From Candidatus Aminicenantota bacterium (GTDB lineage: Bacteria > Acidobacteriota > Aminicenantia > Aminicenantales > Saccharicenantaceae): 64,000 nt of DNA. The notes under the pieces are model-generated. The model did not search any database. It was not told the DNA's origin and saw only the letters and a program-made list of their open reading frames with translations. Positions 1 to 8,225 of this stretch are shown one piece after another (positions within the stretch are counted from its first letter, which is position 1; every line of letters begins with the position of its first letter). Location: positions 186,001 through 250,000 of the forward strand of contig JAGNLW010000003.1 of assembly GCA_017999365.1 (NCBI GenBank). The letters run 5' to 3'. Both the position numbers and the translations under genes were made by a program.

Positions 1-466
1 GGCCGGCCGGGAGCCGGGCCAGGAAGGCCTCCGGCTCGTACGCTCCCTGGGGAACGAGCTCGGCGAGGCCGCCGGGGCCGGACTCGAACAGGGCGGCGTA
101 GATCTCCCCCTTCTTGGCGTCGAGGAGCGGGCAGACGAGCGTCTCGGGGCCGCCCTCGAGCTTGGCCGCCAGGGCCGCCAGGGTCGACACCGGGGCGACC
201 GGCCGGCCCGAGGCGAAGGCCAGGGACTTGACGGCGCCGACGCCGATGCGGATCCCGGTGAACGAGCCGGGGCCGGCGGCCACGGCGAAGGCCCCGACGT
301 CCTTGATGCCGAGCCCGTGGGCCCCGAGCAGGAAATCGACCGACCGGAGCAGGCGGGCCGAGTGGGTCGCGGCCGACTCGACCGCGGCCTCGCCGAGGAG
401 CGCGCCGTCCTCGGCCAGAGCCACGGAGCCGCTCGGCGTCGTCGTATCGACCGCGAGGATCAGCAT
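1..466 (-). CDS. tsaB: TsaB, tRNA threonylcarbamoyladenosine (t6A) biosynthesis protein (3' end cut off)
   Basis: Reverse-strand reading frame open from ATG at 466 to the window edge, about 155 codons. It starts MLILAVDTTT and carries GPGSFTGIRIG, the two hallmarks of the TsaB/YeaZ ASKHA fold; TsaB scaffolds TsaD in the N6-threonylcarbamoylation of A37 in ANN-decoding tRNAs. Full TsaB is about 220-240 aa, so roughly the last third is outside the window. It lies 22 bases downstream of the dehydrogenase gene and is probably co-transcribed with it. The family call is firm because both motifs are intact. Confidence 0.88.
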   Translation of the reverse strand, partial: MLILAVDTTTPSGSVALAEDGALLGEAAVESAATHSARLLRSVDFLLGAHGLGIKDVGAFAVAAGPGSFTGIRIGVGAVKSLAFASGRPVAPVSTLAALAAKLEGGPETLVCPLLDAKKGEIYAALFESGPGGLAELVPQGAYEPEAFLARLPAG

Positions 467-488
467 GCCGCTCCCCTCCCGGGCCGGA

Positions 489-1604
489 TCACAGCTTGGA
501 GGCGACGGCGCGGCCGACGTCAAGGCTCGAGGACTTGCCGCCCATGTCGTAGGTCCGGGCCTGGCCGTCCTTGATGACCGCGGCCACGGCGGCCTCGATG
601 GCCGCTCCCTTGGCCGTCTCGCCGATCCAGTCGAGCATCATCTTGGCGGCCAGGATGGTGGCGATGGGGTTGACCTTGTACATCCCGGCGTACTTGGGCG
701 CCGAGCCGTGGGTCGGCTCGAAGACGGCGTACCGGTCGCCGATGTTGCCGCTGCAGGCGAAGCCGAGGCCGCCGACGAGTTGGGCGGCCAGGTCCGAGAT
801 GATGTCGCCGAACAGGTTCTCGGCCACCAGGACGTCGTAGTCGTGGGGGTTCTTGAGCAGCCACATGCAGATGGCATCGACGTTGGCGTCCCAGAACTTG
901 ATGTCGGGGTAGCCCTTGGCGACCTCGCGGGCCGTGGCGAGCATCAGGCCGCCGGTCTCGCGCAGGACGTTGGGCTTCTCGATGAGGCAGACCGACTTGC
1001 GGCCGTTCTTGCGGGCGAACTCGAAGGCCGCCTTGACGATGCGGGCGCAGGCCGGCTTGGTCATGATGCGGGTCGACAGGGCGATCTCATCGGCGGGGAC
1101 GTCCTTGAACCGCTTCATCTTGGGGTTGGTCAGGAGGGCGTCGCGGACGACCTGGGGCAGGGGGAAGAACTCGACCCCGGCGTACATGCCCTCGGTGTTC
1201 TCGCGGAAGATGATCAGATCGATGCCCTCCTTATAGTTGAGGGGGTTGCCCGCGTAGGCCTTGCAGGGCCGCAGGTTCTGATAGAGGTCGAACTCCTGGC
1301 GCAGCCGGACGATGGGGCTGAAGTAGCTCAGGCCCTTGCCCCTCAGCGAAGGATCGAGCTCGCGGTCGGCGTCCTCCCTCGGCTTCGAGGTGATGGCGCC
1401 GAAGAGGCAGGCGTCGGTCTCCCGGAGGAGCTTGAGGGTGCGGTCGGGCAGGGGATTGCCCTCCCGGCACCAGAAATCCCAGCCGATGTCGCCGTAGAGG
1501 TACTCGGCGTCGAGGCCGACCTTGTCGAGGACGGGCATCGTCGCTTCGACGACGTCCTTGCCGACGCCGTCGCCGGGCAGGATGGCGATCTTGTACTTGG
1601 CCAT
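489..1604 (-). CDS. Isocitrate/isopropylmalate-family dehydrogenase (beta-decarboxylating)
   Basis: 371 aa from ATG at 1604, preceded by AAAGGAG. The N-terminus [14 protein letters not shown] and the C-terminal [18 protein letters not shown] are the NAD(P)- and metal-binding signatures of the family that oxidatively decarboxylates isocitrate, 3-isopropylmalate, homoisocitrate or tartrate. The substrate loop reads RENTEGMY. Canonical LeuB has RELTGGIY here, whereas isocitrate and homoisocitrate dehydrogenases have RENTEG-type loops, so plain LeuB is doubtful. It is the last gene of a three-gene operon, 2 bases after the hydratase small subunit. Family is certain; substrate is inference (isocitrate or homoisocitrate more likely than isopropylmalate). 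Confidence 0.85.
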   Translation of the reverse strand: MAKYKIAILPGDGVGKDVVEATMPVLDKVGLDAEYLYGDIGWDFWCREGNPLPDRTLKLLRETDACLFGAITSKPREDADRELDPSLRGKGLSYFSPIVRLRQEFDLYQNLRPCKAYAGNPLNYKEGIDLIIFRENTEGMYAGVEFFPLPQVVRDALLTNPKMKRFKDVPADEIALSTRIMTKPACARIVKAAFEFARKNGRKSVCLIEKPNVLRETGGLMLATAREVAKGYPDIKFWDANVDAICMWLLKNPHDYDVLVAENLFGDIISDLAAQLVGGLGFACSGNIGDRYAVFEPTHGSAPKYAGMYKVNPIATILAAKMMLDWIGETAKGAAIEAAVAAVIKDGQARTYDMGGKSSSLDVGRAVASKL

Positions 1605-1606
1605 GG

Positions 1607-2098
1607 TCACTCCTTTGCGAGCTTCTTTTGGGTGTATGCGAGCAGGCCGCCGGCCTCGATGATGCCGATGACGGCCTCGGGCAGAGGCAGGAAGCGGAAG
1701 GTCCCCTTGGAGGAACGGATCTCGCCCTTGGCGAAATCGACCTCGGCGGTGTCGCCCGTGGCCAGGGCGTCGACGGCTTCGTCGCACTGCAGCACGGCCA
1801 GGCCGAGGTTGATGGCGTTTCGGAAATAGATGCGGGCGAAGGACCGGGCCACGACGGCCTGGACCCCGGCCGCCTTGAGGCAGGCCGCGGCCTGCTCGCG
1901 CGACGAGCCGCAGCCGAAGTTCTTGCCGGCCACGACGACGTCGCCGGGCTTGACCGCGGCGGCGAAGCCGGGATCGAGGTCCTCCATGGCGTGCTTGGCC
2001 ATCTCCTCGGGGGGCATGATCTGGTAGGTGTAGCGCCCGGGGAAGATGACGTCCGTGTTGACGTCGTCGCCGTATCTCCAGACCTTGCCTTGGCTCAT
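1607..2098 (-). CDS. leuD: LeuD-like hydro-lyase small subunit (3-isopropylmalate dehydratase/homoaconitase family)
   Basis: 163 aa, ATG at 2098 overlapping the large-subunit stop as ATGA, which implies translational coupling. It is the swivelling small subunit of a split aconitase-family hydratase: YGDDVNTDVIFPGRY near residue 10 and GKNFGCGSSREQA near residue 60 are the family signatures. The substrate-loop segment after GRY reads TYQI, unlike the YLVY and YLRT forms that I recall being linked to isopropylmalate and homoaconitate specificity in methanogens. Partner: the gene at 2095-3348. The leuD symbol is by family only; it could equally be the small subunit of a homoaconitase or of a split aconitase. 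Confidence 0.85.
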   Translation of the reverse strand: MSQGKVWRYGDDVNTDVIFPGRYTYQIMPPEEMAKHAMEDLDPGFAAAVKPGDVVVAGKNFGCGSSREQAAACLKAAGVQAVVARSFARIYFRNAINLGLAVLQCDEAVDALATGDTAEVDFAKGEIRSSKGTFRFLPLPEAVIGIIEAGGLLAYTQKKLAKE

Positions 2099-3348
2099 GA
2101 GAACTCCCTCGGGTCGGTGATGGCCCCGGCGACGGCGGTGGCCGCGGCCGTGGCCGGCGAGGCCAGGTAGATCTCGGAGTCGCGGTGGCCCATGCGGCCC
2201 CGGAAGTTGCGGTTGGAGGTGCTCAGGCAGACCTCGCCGGCGGCCATGAGCCCCTCGTGGGCGCCGAGGCAGGGGCCGCAGCCCGAGTTGAGGACGACGC
2301 AGCCGGCTTCGACGAGGGCGCCCAGGGCGCCGGAGGCCAGGGCCTCCCGGTAGACCTGCCACGAGGCCGGGATGACCAGGACGCGGACGCGGGGATGGAC
2401 CCGGCGGCCCTTGAGGATGGCCGCCGCGGCCTCGAGGTCCTCGAGCCGGCCGTTGGTGCACGTGCCGATGAGGACCTGGTCCACCGGCTTGCCGGCGACG
2501 GCCCCGACCGGCTTGACGTTGTCGACGGTGTGGGGACAGGCGACCTGGGGCTCGAGCGCGTCCAGGTCGCAGGCCAGGACCGATTCATAGACGGCGTCCG
2601 GGTCGGACGAGACGGCCGCGAACGGGCCGCGGGCCCGGCCCTCGAGCCAGCGGAGGGCCACGGCGTCGGGTGCGAAATAGCCGTTCTTGGCCCCCATCTC
2701 GGCCGACATGTTGGCCAGGGTCAGGCGCGACCCGACGCTGAACGACGGGGCGGCCGGCCCGGCGAACTCGACGGCCCTGTAGTTGGCCATCTCCGCGCCG
2801 TGGTCGCCGATGAGCTTGAGACTGAGGTCCTTGGCGAAGACGCCCGGCCGGAAGCGGCCCGCGAGATCGATGCGCATGGTCTCCGGGACGCGCAGCCAGA
2901 TCTCGTCGGTGGCCCAGGTGCAGGCCGTCTCGGTCCGGCCGATGCCGGCGGCGAAGGCGCCCAGGGCGCCGTAGCTCGGCGTGTGGGAGTCGCTGCCGAC
3001 GATGACCAGGCCGGGCCGGGCGAAGCCCTGCTCGGGCAGGACCTGGTGGCAGATGCCGGCGTTGATGTCGAAGAAATGGGGGATGCCCTGGGCGGCCACG
3101 AACTCGCGGATGGACTTGTGGTTCTGGGCGTACTTCTCGTCGGCGGCCGGCACGATGTGGTCGAGGACGATGACAATCTTCTCCGGCGCCCGGACCTTGG
3201 CCACGCCGAGCTTCTGGAACTCCTTGATGATGGCCGCGGAGTTGTCGTGGGACAGGACGTAGTCCGGCGCGACGTTGACGACCTCGCCGGCCTGGACGTC
3301 CTTGCCGGCCTTGCGGCCGAGGACCTTTTCCGTCAGCGTTTTGCCCAC
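2095..3348 (-). CDS. leuC: LeuC-like hydro-lyase large subunit, 4Fe-4S (3-isopropylmalate dehydratase/homoaconitase family)
   Basis: 417 aa, GTG start at 3348 with a strong AGGAGG six bases upstream. Length and sequence match the archaeal/Thermus-type HacA/LeuC large subunit of about 420 aa rather than the 460-470 aa proteobacterial LeuC. VGSDSHT near residue 135 is the aconitase-family substrate motif, and GTCTNG plus GCGPC supply the three cysteines that hold the catalytic 4Fe-4S cluster. First gene of an operon with the small subunit and the dehydrogenase. Together they would catalyse dehydration/rehydration and oxidative decarboxylation in leucine, lysine (aminoadipate) or oxidative-TCA type 2-oxoacid elongation. 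No 2-oxoacid synthase gene (LeuA-like) is visible nearby. Confidence 0.85.
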   Translation of the reverse strand: MGKTLTEKVLGRKAGKDVQAGEVVNVAPDYVLSHDNSAAIIKEFQKLGVAKVRAPEKIVIVLDHIVPAADEKYAQNHKSIREFVAAQGIPHFFDINAGICHQVLPEQGFARPGLVIVGSDSHTPSYGALGAFAAGIGRTETACTWATDEIWLRVPETMRIDLAGRFRPGVFAKDLSLKLIGDHGAEMANYRAVEFAGPAAPSFSVGSRLTLANMSAEMGAKNGYFAPDAVALRWLEGRARGPFAAVSSDPDAVYESVLACDLDALEPQVACPHTVDNVKPVGAVAGKPVDQVLIGTCTNGRLEDLEAAAAILKGRRVHPRVRVLVIPASWQVYREALASGALGALVEAGCVVLNSGCGPCLGAHEGLMAAGEVCLSTSNRNFRGRMGHRDSEIYLASPATAAATAVAGAITDPREFS

Positions 3349-3369
3349 GTTCGACCTCCTGGCCCCCCC

Positions 3370-3398
3370 ATTTTATGGGGGGGCGGAGGCCGTGTCAA
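3370..3398 (-). promoter_or_regulatory. Sigma-70 promoter of the leuC-like operon
   Basis: On the minus strand TTGACA (3398-3393), a 17-base spacer and TAAAAT (3375-3370). The -35 box overlaps the stop codon of the upstream TPR gene. The spacer and -10 lie in a perfect C7-AT/AT-G7 palindrome (3363-3383) that could form a hairpin at the start of the transcript. Predicted start near 3363, giving a leader of about 15 bases containing AGGAGG. Confidence 0.65.
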
Positions 3399-4267
3399 TC
3401 GATCCAGATCTCGAAGACCGTGCCGTCGTCGCCGGAGATGCGCAGGATGCTCTCCTTCGACTTGACCATCTCGTTCATGATGCGGTTGACGTCGTAGCCC
3501 TTGCGGCGGAGCTCGGCTTTGTCTTCCTCGTCCAGGGCGCTCAGGGCCAGGTCGGCCAGGGCGAACGGGACGTTGAGGGAGAAGACGGGCTCCCGGCGGC
3601 CGGCGGCCCGGACGCGCAGGTGGAGGGTCCGCGCGGTCTTGACCGTGGTCCGGGGCTGCCGCTCCTCGGCCGACTTCAGGCGCTCGGGCGAGATCCGGAG
3701 CAGGGCGATGCGGGCCCGATCGAGCAGCTCGGGGTCCTTCTCCGTCTCGAGGATCCGTTCCAGGACGGGCGCGGCCCGCGCGGCCAGCTTCTTGTCGGGG
3801 ACCAGGCTCATCTTGTAGGCCGCGTAATAGCGGACGACCTTGCCGGGATGCTGCAGGCGGTCCTCGATGTCGCGGACGGCCCGCTCGTCGCCGTCCTCGT
3901 TGAGGGCGAAGGCCAGGTCGACGACGGCGCACTCCGACTCCTCGACCAGGCCGGGCTTGGTCCCGGCGAGCCGGAGGTATCCCTTGTAGGCCCGCAGGGC
4001 CTCGCGCTCCCGACCGGGCAGGGCGCTCAGGCACTCTCCTTTATAGAAGAGGGCCTCCGCCGCCAGGGGACTGTCGGGGAAGCGGTCGGCGAGCTCGTCG
4101 AGCTTGTCCAGGGCTTCCCGCCAGCTCTTGTCGAAGACCAGGAGCTTGGCCTCGCGGAACAGACTTTCGTCCGTCCCCGACTGGCGCCTCGCGCCGGCCG
4201 CCCGGGCATCCGGCGCGGCGAGCGCCAGGACGAGGGCGGCGATGACCGTCAGGGTGGCTTTTCTCAT
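3395..4267 (-). CDS. Exported TPR/HEAT-type repeat protein of the ECF-sigma unit
   Basis: 290 aa, ATG at 4267, one base after the anti-sigma stop codon. Residues 1-23 form a signal peptide ending at an Ala-rich site (APDARAAG). Residues about 35-110 look like tetratricopeptide repeats (FREAKLLVFDKSWREALDK; FPDSPLAAEALFYKGECL), as in YbgF/BamD-type periplasmic proteins. Residues about 115-215 resemble HEAT-like helical repeats. The C-terminus is an unrecognised alpha/beta segment ending EIWID. By position it is the third gene of a sigma/anti-sigma operon and may be a periplasmic sensor or effector of that system; that role is inference. Confidence 0.7.
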   Translation of the reverse strand: MRKATLTVIAALVLALAAPDARAAGARRQSGTDESLFREAKLLVFDKSWREALDKLDELADRFPDSPLAAEALFYKGECLSALPGREREALRAYKGYLRLAGTKPGLVEESECAVVDLAFALNEDGDERAVRDIEDRLQHPGKVVRYYAAYKMSLVPDKKLAARAAPVLERILETEKDPELLDRARIALLRISPERLKSAEERQPRTTVKTARTLHLRVRAAGRREPVFSLNVPFALADLALSALDEEDKAELRRKGYDVNRIMNEMVKSKESILRISGDDGTVFEIWID

Positions 4268-4268
4268 G

Positions 4269-4988
4269 TCAGACCCCGCTTGTGAGTTCTTTCTTGACCA
4301 GATTGATCTTGAGGAGGAGCTGGCGCTCTTCGGCCAGGCCGCGGAGCCGCGCCAGTTCGGCCTCCGGCAGGCCGCCGCCGAGCTGGGCCAGTTCCCTGAA
4401 GAGCAGCTCGATCTGGTCGCAGAGGGCCTTGGCCTTGGCCATCTGGAACCGCTCGAGCTGGGCGTTGATGTATCTCTTCTTCTGGAGCAGCTCCCGGGCC
4501 CGCTCGGTCCGGAGCTCCGGGGGCACTGAAGGCCCCGCGCCGCCGGGCTCGAGGACATCGAGGAGCATGTACTGGCTCTTCTCCAGATAGTCCACCGTGA
4601 CACGGCGGGCCATCTCGAGCTCAGCCCGGTCGAGGAACTCGCCCGAAGCGGAATAGCCTTCGGCCCGGCCGGCCCGGTCGGCCGGCGCCCGCAGGGCCAG
4701 GTACATAGCCGCGGCGCCGACGACCAATCCCGCGGCCAGCCCGGCCAGGGCCGGCTTCATCCTCAGGAACGCCGGCCAGGACACCGGCCAAGCGGCACGC
4801 TCCCGGCCGTCCGTCCGGCCTCGACCGGCCAGGGCCCGGTCGGCGATGAGCCCGGGCAGGGACTCCCAGTCGACCGAGTCGGCCGCCCGGCGGATCTCGG
4901 CCTTGACGGCCTCCGTCTCGCGGACGAGCCGGTCGTAGGCGTCGGCCTCGGCCCGGCACTCCGGGCACCGGTCGGTGTGTTCGGACAT
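4269..4988 (-). CDS. Zinc-binding anti-sigma factor, single-pass membrane protein
   Basis: 239 aa, ATG at 4988. The N-terminus has H4-X3-C8-X2-C11, the zinc anti-sigma (ZAS) motif that clamps ECF sigma factors. A hydrophobic segment at about 79-99 (ALAGLAAGLVVGAAAMYLAL) should span the inner membrane. Residues after 115 are charged and helical, rich in Glu/Lys/Leu, probably a periplasmic coiled coil. It follows the ECF sigma gene by 74 bases and abuts the TPR gene, the usual sigma/anti-sigma order. Sequestration of the sigma factor at the membrane is expected from the family; the activating signal is unknown. Confidence 0.82.
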   Translation of the reverse strand: MSEHTDRCPECRAEADAYDRLVRETEAVKAEIRRAADSVDWESLPGLIADRALAGRGRTDGRERAAWPVSWPAFLRMKPALAGLAAGLVVGAAAMYLALRAPADRAGRAEGYSASGEFLDRAELEMARRVTVDYLEKSQYMLLDVLEPGGAGPSVPPELRTERARELLQKKRYINAQLERFQMAKAKALCDQIELLFRELAQLGGGLPEAELARLRGLAEERQLLLKINLVKKELTSGV

Positions 4989-5062
4989 GGTCTGTCTCCT
5001 CGCTCTCCCGGGTCCGCCCGCCAGGGCTTCGGCCCGCTCCCGTCTCGACCGCCGACACGGGC

Positions 5063-5656
5063 TCATGCCTGGATCCCCAGGACCGGCGCCAATTTCTTGC
5101 GGAGGTTCTGGACGGCCTTGAAGTGGAGCGACTTGGCCGTCCCGACCGAGATGCGCATGGTCTCCGAGATCTCGCTGAACGGCAGCTCGTCGTAGTGCCG
5201 CAGGACGAAGACCAGCCTCTGGCGCTCGGCCAGGGTGTCGACCGTCCGGGTGAAGGCGCTGCGGAGGTCGGCCTGGGGCGAGTCCCCGGCCCGGTCCTCG
5301 GTCGCGACCGGGATGTCGTCGAGCGGCGTCGTCGTCTCCCACTCCTGCCGCCGCTTGCGGTGCTTGCGGTAGTGGTCGATGCTGACGTTCTTGGCCATCT
5401 GCAGGAGCCAACCCTGGAAGGAATGGCCCGGCCGGTAGAGGCCGGCTTTCTGGTGGAGCCGCAGAAAGGTCTCCTGGACGGCGTCGAGGGCGTCCTCGCG
5501 GTCCCTGAGGATGGAATAGGCCATGACGAAGACCTTGCGCTGGTAGAGCCGGATGACCGCCATGAACGCCTCTCGGTCCCCCCTCTGCACCCCCTCGAGG
5601 AGGGCGGCCAGGTCGGCCGGCTCCGGCTCGGGGCGGTTCGTCGGGACGTCAGTCAT
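5063..5656 (-). CDS. ECF-subfamily RNA polymerase sigma factor
   Basis: 197 aa, ATG at 5656. Region 2 (about residues 25-95) contains the -10 recognition/core-binding stretch DALDAVQETFLRLHQ and the FQGWLLQMAKNVSIDHYR helix. Region 4 (about 135-190) contains LAERQRLVFVLRHYDELPFSEISE and an HTH that recognises -35 elements. Region 3 is absent, as in group 4 (ECF) sigma factors. Heads the sigma/anti-sigma/TPR operon and is probably autoregulated: an ECF-like sequence lies just upstream (5674-5699). Confidence 0.92.
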   Translation of the reverse strand: MTDVPTNRPEPEPADLAALLEGVQRGDREAFMAVIRLYQRKVFVMAYSILRDREDALDAVQETFLRLHQKAGLYRPGHSFQGWLLQMAKNVSIDHYRKHRKRRQEWETTTPLDDIPVATEDRAGDSPQADLRSAFTRTVDTLAERQRLVFVLRHYDELPFSEISETMRISVGTAKSLHFKAVQNLRKKLAPVLGIQA

Positions 5657-5673
5657 GGGACCTCATAGGCATC

Positions 5674-5699
5674 AACGGCGCGGGCGGGCCGAAGGTTCA
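5674..5699 (-). promoter_or_regulatory. Possible autoregulated ECF-type promoter
   Basis: On the minus strand TGAACC (5699-5694), a 16-base spacer, then CGTT (5677-5674), 18 bases before the sigma-factor ATG. This resembles the GAAC...CGT pattern of many ECF promoters. The match is short and the region GC-rich, so it may be chance. Confidence 0.3.
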
Positions 5700-5741
5700 C
5701 GGCCGGCCCGAGAAAGACGGCGCCCCTCCGGGCCCCGCCGG

Positions 5742-6047
5742 TCAGAAGCGGGAGGGCCCCCGGCGGTCGCCGCCGAATCCCCCGCCCGGACGCCGGTCGG
5801 CCCCGGGCCTCTCCGACCGGGGGCGGGCGTCGTTGACGATGATCTTGCGGCCGTCGAATTCCGTCCCGTGGAGCTTGCTCTTGGCCTCCTGGGCCGCTTC
5901 GGGGGTGGCCATCTCGACGAAGCCGAAACCGCGCCCCTGGAGGATGTTGACCGAGACGACCTCGCCGAACGGGGCGAACAGCCGTTTCAGCGGTTCTTCG
6001 CTCGCCCTGAAGTCGAGGTTGCCCACGTAGAGCTTGGCTAAGGCCAT
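5742..6047 (-). CDS. RRM-type RNA-binding protein
   Basis: 101 aa, ATG at 6047 preceded by CAGGAGGCG. Residues 3-80 form a single RNA recognition motif with RNP2 (KLYVGNLDF) and RNP1 (GRGFGFVEM). The tail after residue 82 is Arg/Gly-rich (RPGADRRPGGGFGGDRRGP), as in bacterial and cyanobacterial Rbp proteins. Likely binds single-stranded RNA. It stands alone, divergent from sppA and 85 bases downstream of the sigma-factor gene's start region. The much longer open frame upstream of this ATG reads through the sppA coding region and is not real. Confidence 0.9.
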   Translation of the reverse strand: MALAKLYVGNLDFRASEEPLKRLFAPFGEVVSVNILQGRGFGFVEMATPEAAQEAKSKLHGTEFDGRKIIVNDARPRSERPGADRRPGGGFGGDRRGPSRF

Positions 6048-6093
6048 GCCGTCCGCCTCCTGTCCGTTGCGGTCATTGTCCCCGTTCCCGACT

Positions 6094-6121
6094 TTGAAAT
6101 CAAGCCTCTTTCTGCTATAGA
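6094..6121 (+). promoter_or_regulatory. Sigma-70 promoter of sppA
   Basis: TTGAAA (6094-6099), 16-base spacer, TATAGA (6116-6121). Predicted start near 6128, followed by GAGGAG before the sppA ATG at 6150. Confidence 0.55.
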
Positions 6122-6149
6122 TGGGGCGTTCCGCTAGCGAGGAGCTCCC

Positions 6150-7868
6150 ATGAAACGGTCCACGTACGTCGTCCTGATCGTCCTGTTCTTCGTCCTGCTG
6201 GCCGGCGCCGGCCTGTTCTTCGTCTTCCTCGAGGACATCGGGGGGCGGCGGGTCGAGATCCCGGTCTCCGGCTACCTCGACGTCCCGCTCTCGGGGCCCG
6301 TGGCCGAGATCGCCCCGGCCGACCCGCTCTCGGCCCTCCTCTTCGGCGCCCGGCCCCTGGCCGTCCACGACTTCTGGGAGAACCTGCGCAAGGCCAAGGT
6401 CGACGGCCGCGTCCGGGCCGTCGTGCTGCGCCTGGGCCTCCTCCAGTGCGACTGGGCCAAGGCGGCCGAGATGCGCGAGGCCGTCCTCGACTTCCGCCGC
6501 TCCGGCAAGAAGGCCTACGCCGTCTTCGAGGAGGCGCCGGACGCCGACATGGAATACTTCATCGCCACGGCCTGCGACCGCATCGTCCTCCATCCCCTGG
6601 GTTGGCTCGGCGTCAACGGCCTCGGCGGCTGGGTCCCCTTCCTCAAGGGCGCCCTGGACAAGCTCGGCGCCAGGGCCGAGTTCGAGCACGTCGAGGAATA
6701 CAAGACGGCCTACAACATGTTCACCGAGAAAGGCTTCACCCCGGCCCACCGCGAGGAGATGGAGGCCTATTACGGCGACCTCTTCGACCAGTACGTGGCC
6801 GCCGCGGCGGCGGCCCGCGGCAAGACGCCGGAGGAGTTCCGGGCGCTCGTCGACCGCGGCTTCTTCCAGGGAGAGAAGGCCAAGGCCGCTGGCCTCGTCG
6901 ACGACTGCCTGTACGAGGACGAGCTCCAGGAGATGCTCGGCCGCGGCGGCCGGGCCCCGGCCCGCATCCGCTTCGACGACTACACCCGGATCAAGCCCTC
7001 CTCGCTCGGCCTCGAGACGGGCCCCGACCGCGTCGCGGTCATCTACGCCACGGGCACGATCATGACCGGCGAGAGCCTGCCGTCGGTCATGGGCGGCGCC
7101 ACGGTGGCCCGTTGGATCCGGGCGGCCCGCCAGGACGCGGGGGTCAGGGCCATCGTCCTGCGCGTCGACAGCCCCGGCGGCTCGTCGGTCGGGTCCGACG
7201 TCATCGCCCGCGAGGTCGAATTGGCCCGCAAGGACAAGCCCGTCGTGGTCTCGATGTCGGACGTGGCCGGCTCGGGCGGCTATTGGATCGCCATGCCGGC
7301 GACCAAGATCGTCGCCCAGCCTCAGACCCTGACCGGGTCGATCGGCGTCCTGGCCGGCAAGTTCAGCCTCGACGGCCTGCTGGGGAAGCTCGGGGTGACC
7401 ACGGAGAAGCTCGTCTTCGGCGAGAAGGCCGACGTCTTCTCCCCCTTCCGGCCGTTCACCGACGCGGAGCGCAAGGTCCTCAAGGAAGAGATCCGCTGGA
7501 CCTACGAGCGGTTCCTGGAGAAGGCCGCGGCGGGGCGCGGGCTGACGCGCGACGAGGTCGACGCCGTCGGCCGCGGCCGCATCTGGACCGGCCGCCAGGC
7601 CAAGGAGCGCCGGCTCGTCGACGAATTGGGCGGCCTGACCATGGCCATCGGCCTGGCCAAGAAGGAGGCCGGTATCGCGGCCGAGCGGGACGTCCGCTTG
7701 GACGTCTGGCCGCGCAAGCGCACCTTATGGCAGACCCTCATGGGCAGCCCCTTGGCCGGCCTCGACGTCGGGAGCCGCTCCGGTCGCGAGCGCGCCCTCG
7801 ACACCCTCCGCCTCATGGGACAGACCCGGATCTGGGCCCTCATGCCCTTCTGGGACCAACCCCTCTAG
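6150..7868 (+). CDS. sppA: Signal peptide peptidase SppA, long (67K) type
   Basis: 571 aa, ATG at 6150 with GAGGAG upstream. Residues 6-28 are an uncleaved membrane anchor. Two tandem Clp/crotonase-like domains follow: the N-terminal copy contains the YKTA lysine (general base, about residue 190) and the C-terminal copy contains DVAGSGGYWIA with the serine nucleophile (about residue 374). This split Ser/Lys dyad is typical of E. coli-type SppA, which digests cleaved signal peptides in the inner membrane. Monocistronic; the 3' side runs into structured element A. Confidence 0.93.
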   Translation: MKRSTYVVLIVLFFVLLAGAGLFFVFLEDIGGRRVEIPVSGYLDVPLSGPVAEIAPADPLSALLFGARPLAVHDFWENLRKAKVDGRVRAVVLRLGLLQCDWAKAAEMREAVLDFRRSGKKAYAVFEEAPDADMEYFIATACDRIVLHPLGWLGVNGLGGWVPFLKGALDKLGARAEFEHVEEYKTAYNMFTEKGFTPAHREEMEAYYGDLFDQYVAAAAAARGKTPEEFRALVDRGFFQGEKAKAAGLVDDCLYEDELQEMLGRGGRAPARIRFDDYTRIKPSSLGLETGPDRVAVIYATGTIMTGESLPSVMGGATVARWIRAARQDAGVRAIVLRVDSPGGSSVGSDVIAREVELARKDKPVVVSMSDVAGSGGYWIAMPATKIVAQPQTLTGSIGVLAGKFSLDGLLGKLGVTTEKLVFGEKADVFSPFRPFTDAERKVLKEEIRWTYERFLEKAAAGRGLTRDEVDAVGRGRIWTGRQAKERRLVDELGGLTMAIGLAKKEAGIAAERDVRLDVWPRKRTLWQTLMGSPLAGLDVGSRSGRERALDTLRLMGQTRIWALMPFWDQPL

Positions 7869-7872
7869 CAGA

Positions 7873-8202
7873 TTCTTCTCCCGTTCCGAGAAGTCCCTCT
7901 CTCGGGTTTTGGCTCAGGGATATCCTCTGGCTCCCCGGCCCCCCTGGGAACGGGGAGCGGATTCTTAGGAGCGGACCAGGCAGGATGGGGACTGAGCACC
8001 CGGAGTCCCGATCCTGCGAAATATCTTAATAAAACGCCCTCTTAAGATATCTCCCAGCGCCGCTCCTCCGAGCTACTCCGGAACGGCGCTGATGGTCGCT
8101 TCGGGGACTCCGCTCCCTGCCGCCCCCCCTTCCAGCAACGGGGATCTGCGAGGATAATCCCTTTCGCCCCCTCGAGAGACTAATTGGGGAACGGGAGAAG
8201 AA
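7873..8202 (+). repeat. Structured intergenic element, copy A (330 nt)
   Basis: Fills the gap between the convergent genes sppA and the helicase. The ends are perfect 15-base inverted repeats: TTCTTCTCCCGTTCC (7873-7887) and GGAACGGGAGAAGAA (8188-8202). Internal stems: GCAGGATGGGGACT with AGTCCCGATCCTGC (one mismatch), ATATCTTAA with TTAAGATAT, and CAGCGCCG with CGGCGCTG. It is clearly homologous to 19403-19702, sharing blocks such as AGCGGACCAGGCAGGAT and AACGGGGATCTGCGAGGA. Either a structured RNA or a MITE-like repeat; no ORF is convincing. Strand is arbitrary. The remainder of the gap (8203-8225) holds nothing recognisable. Confidence 0.75.
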
Positions 8203-8225
8203 CTTGGGATTCGGGGTTCGTGCTT

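Noticed and set aside
489..1604. Confident leuB assignment for the dehydrogenase
   Set aside because: The specificity loop is of the isocitrate/homoisocitrate type, so only the family is reported.
3363..3383. C7AT-TTT-ATG7 hairpin as a transcription terminator
   Set aside because: No T-run follows on either strand, and the sequence forms the spacer and -10 box of a good promoter for the leuC-like operon.
5742..6749. A 335-codon extension of the RRM protein
   Set aside because: The N-terminal two thirds is antisense to sppA and crosses the divergent promoter region; the ATG at 6047 has its own SD and starts a canonical RRM.
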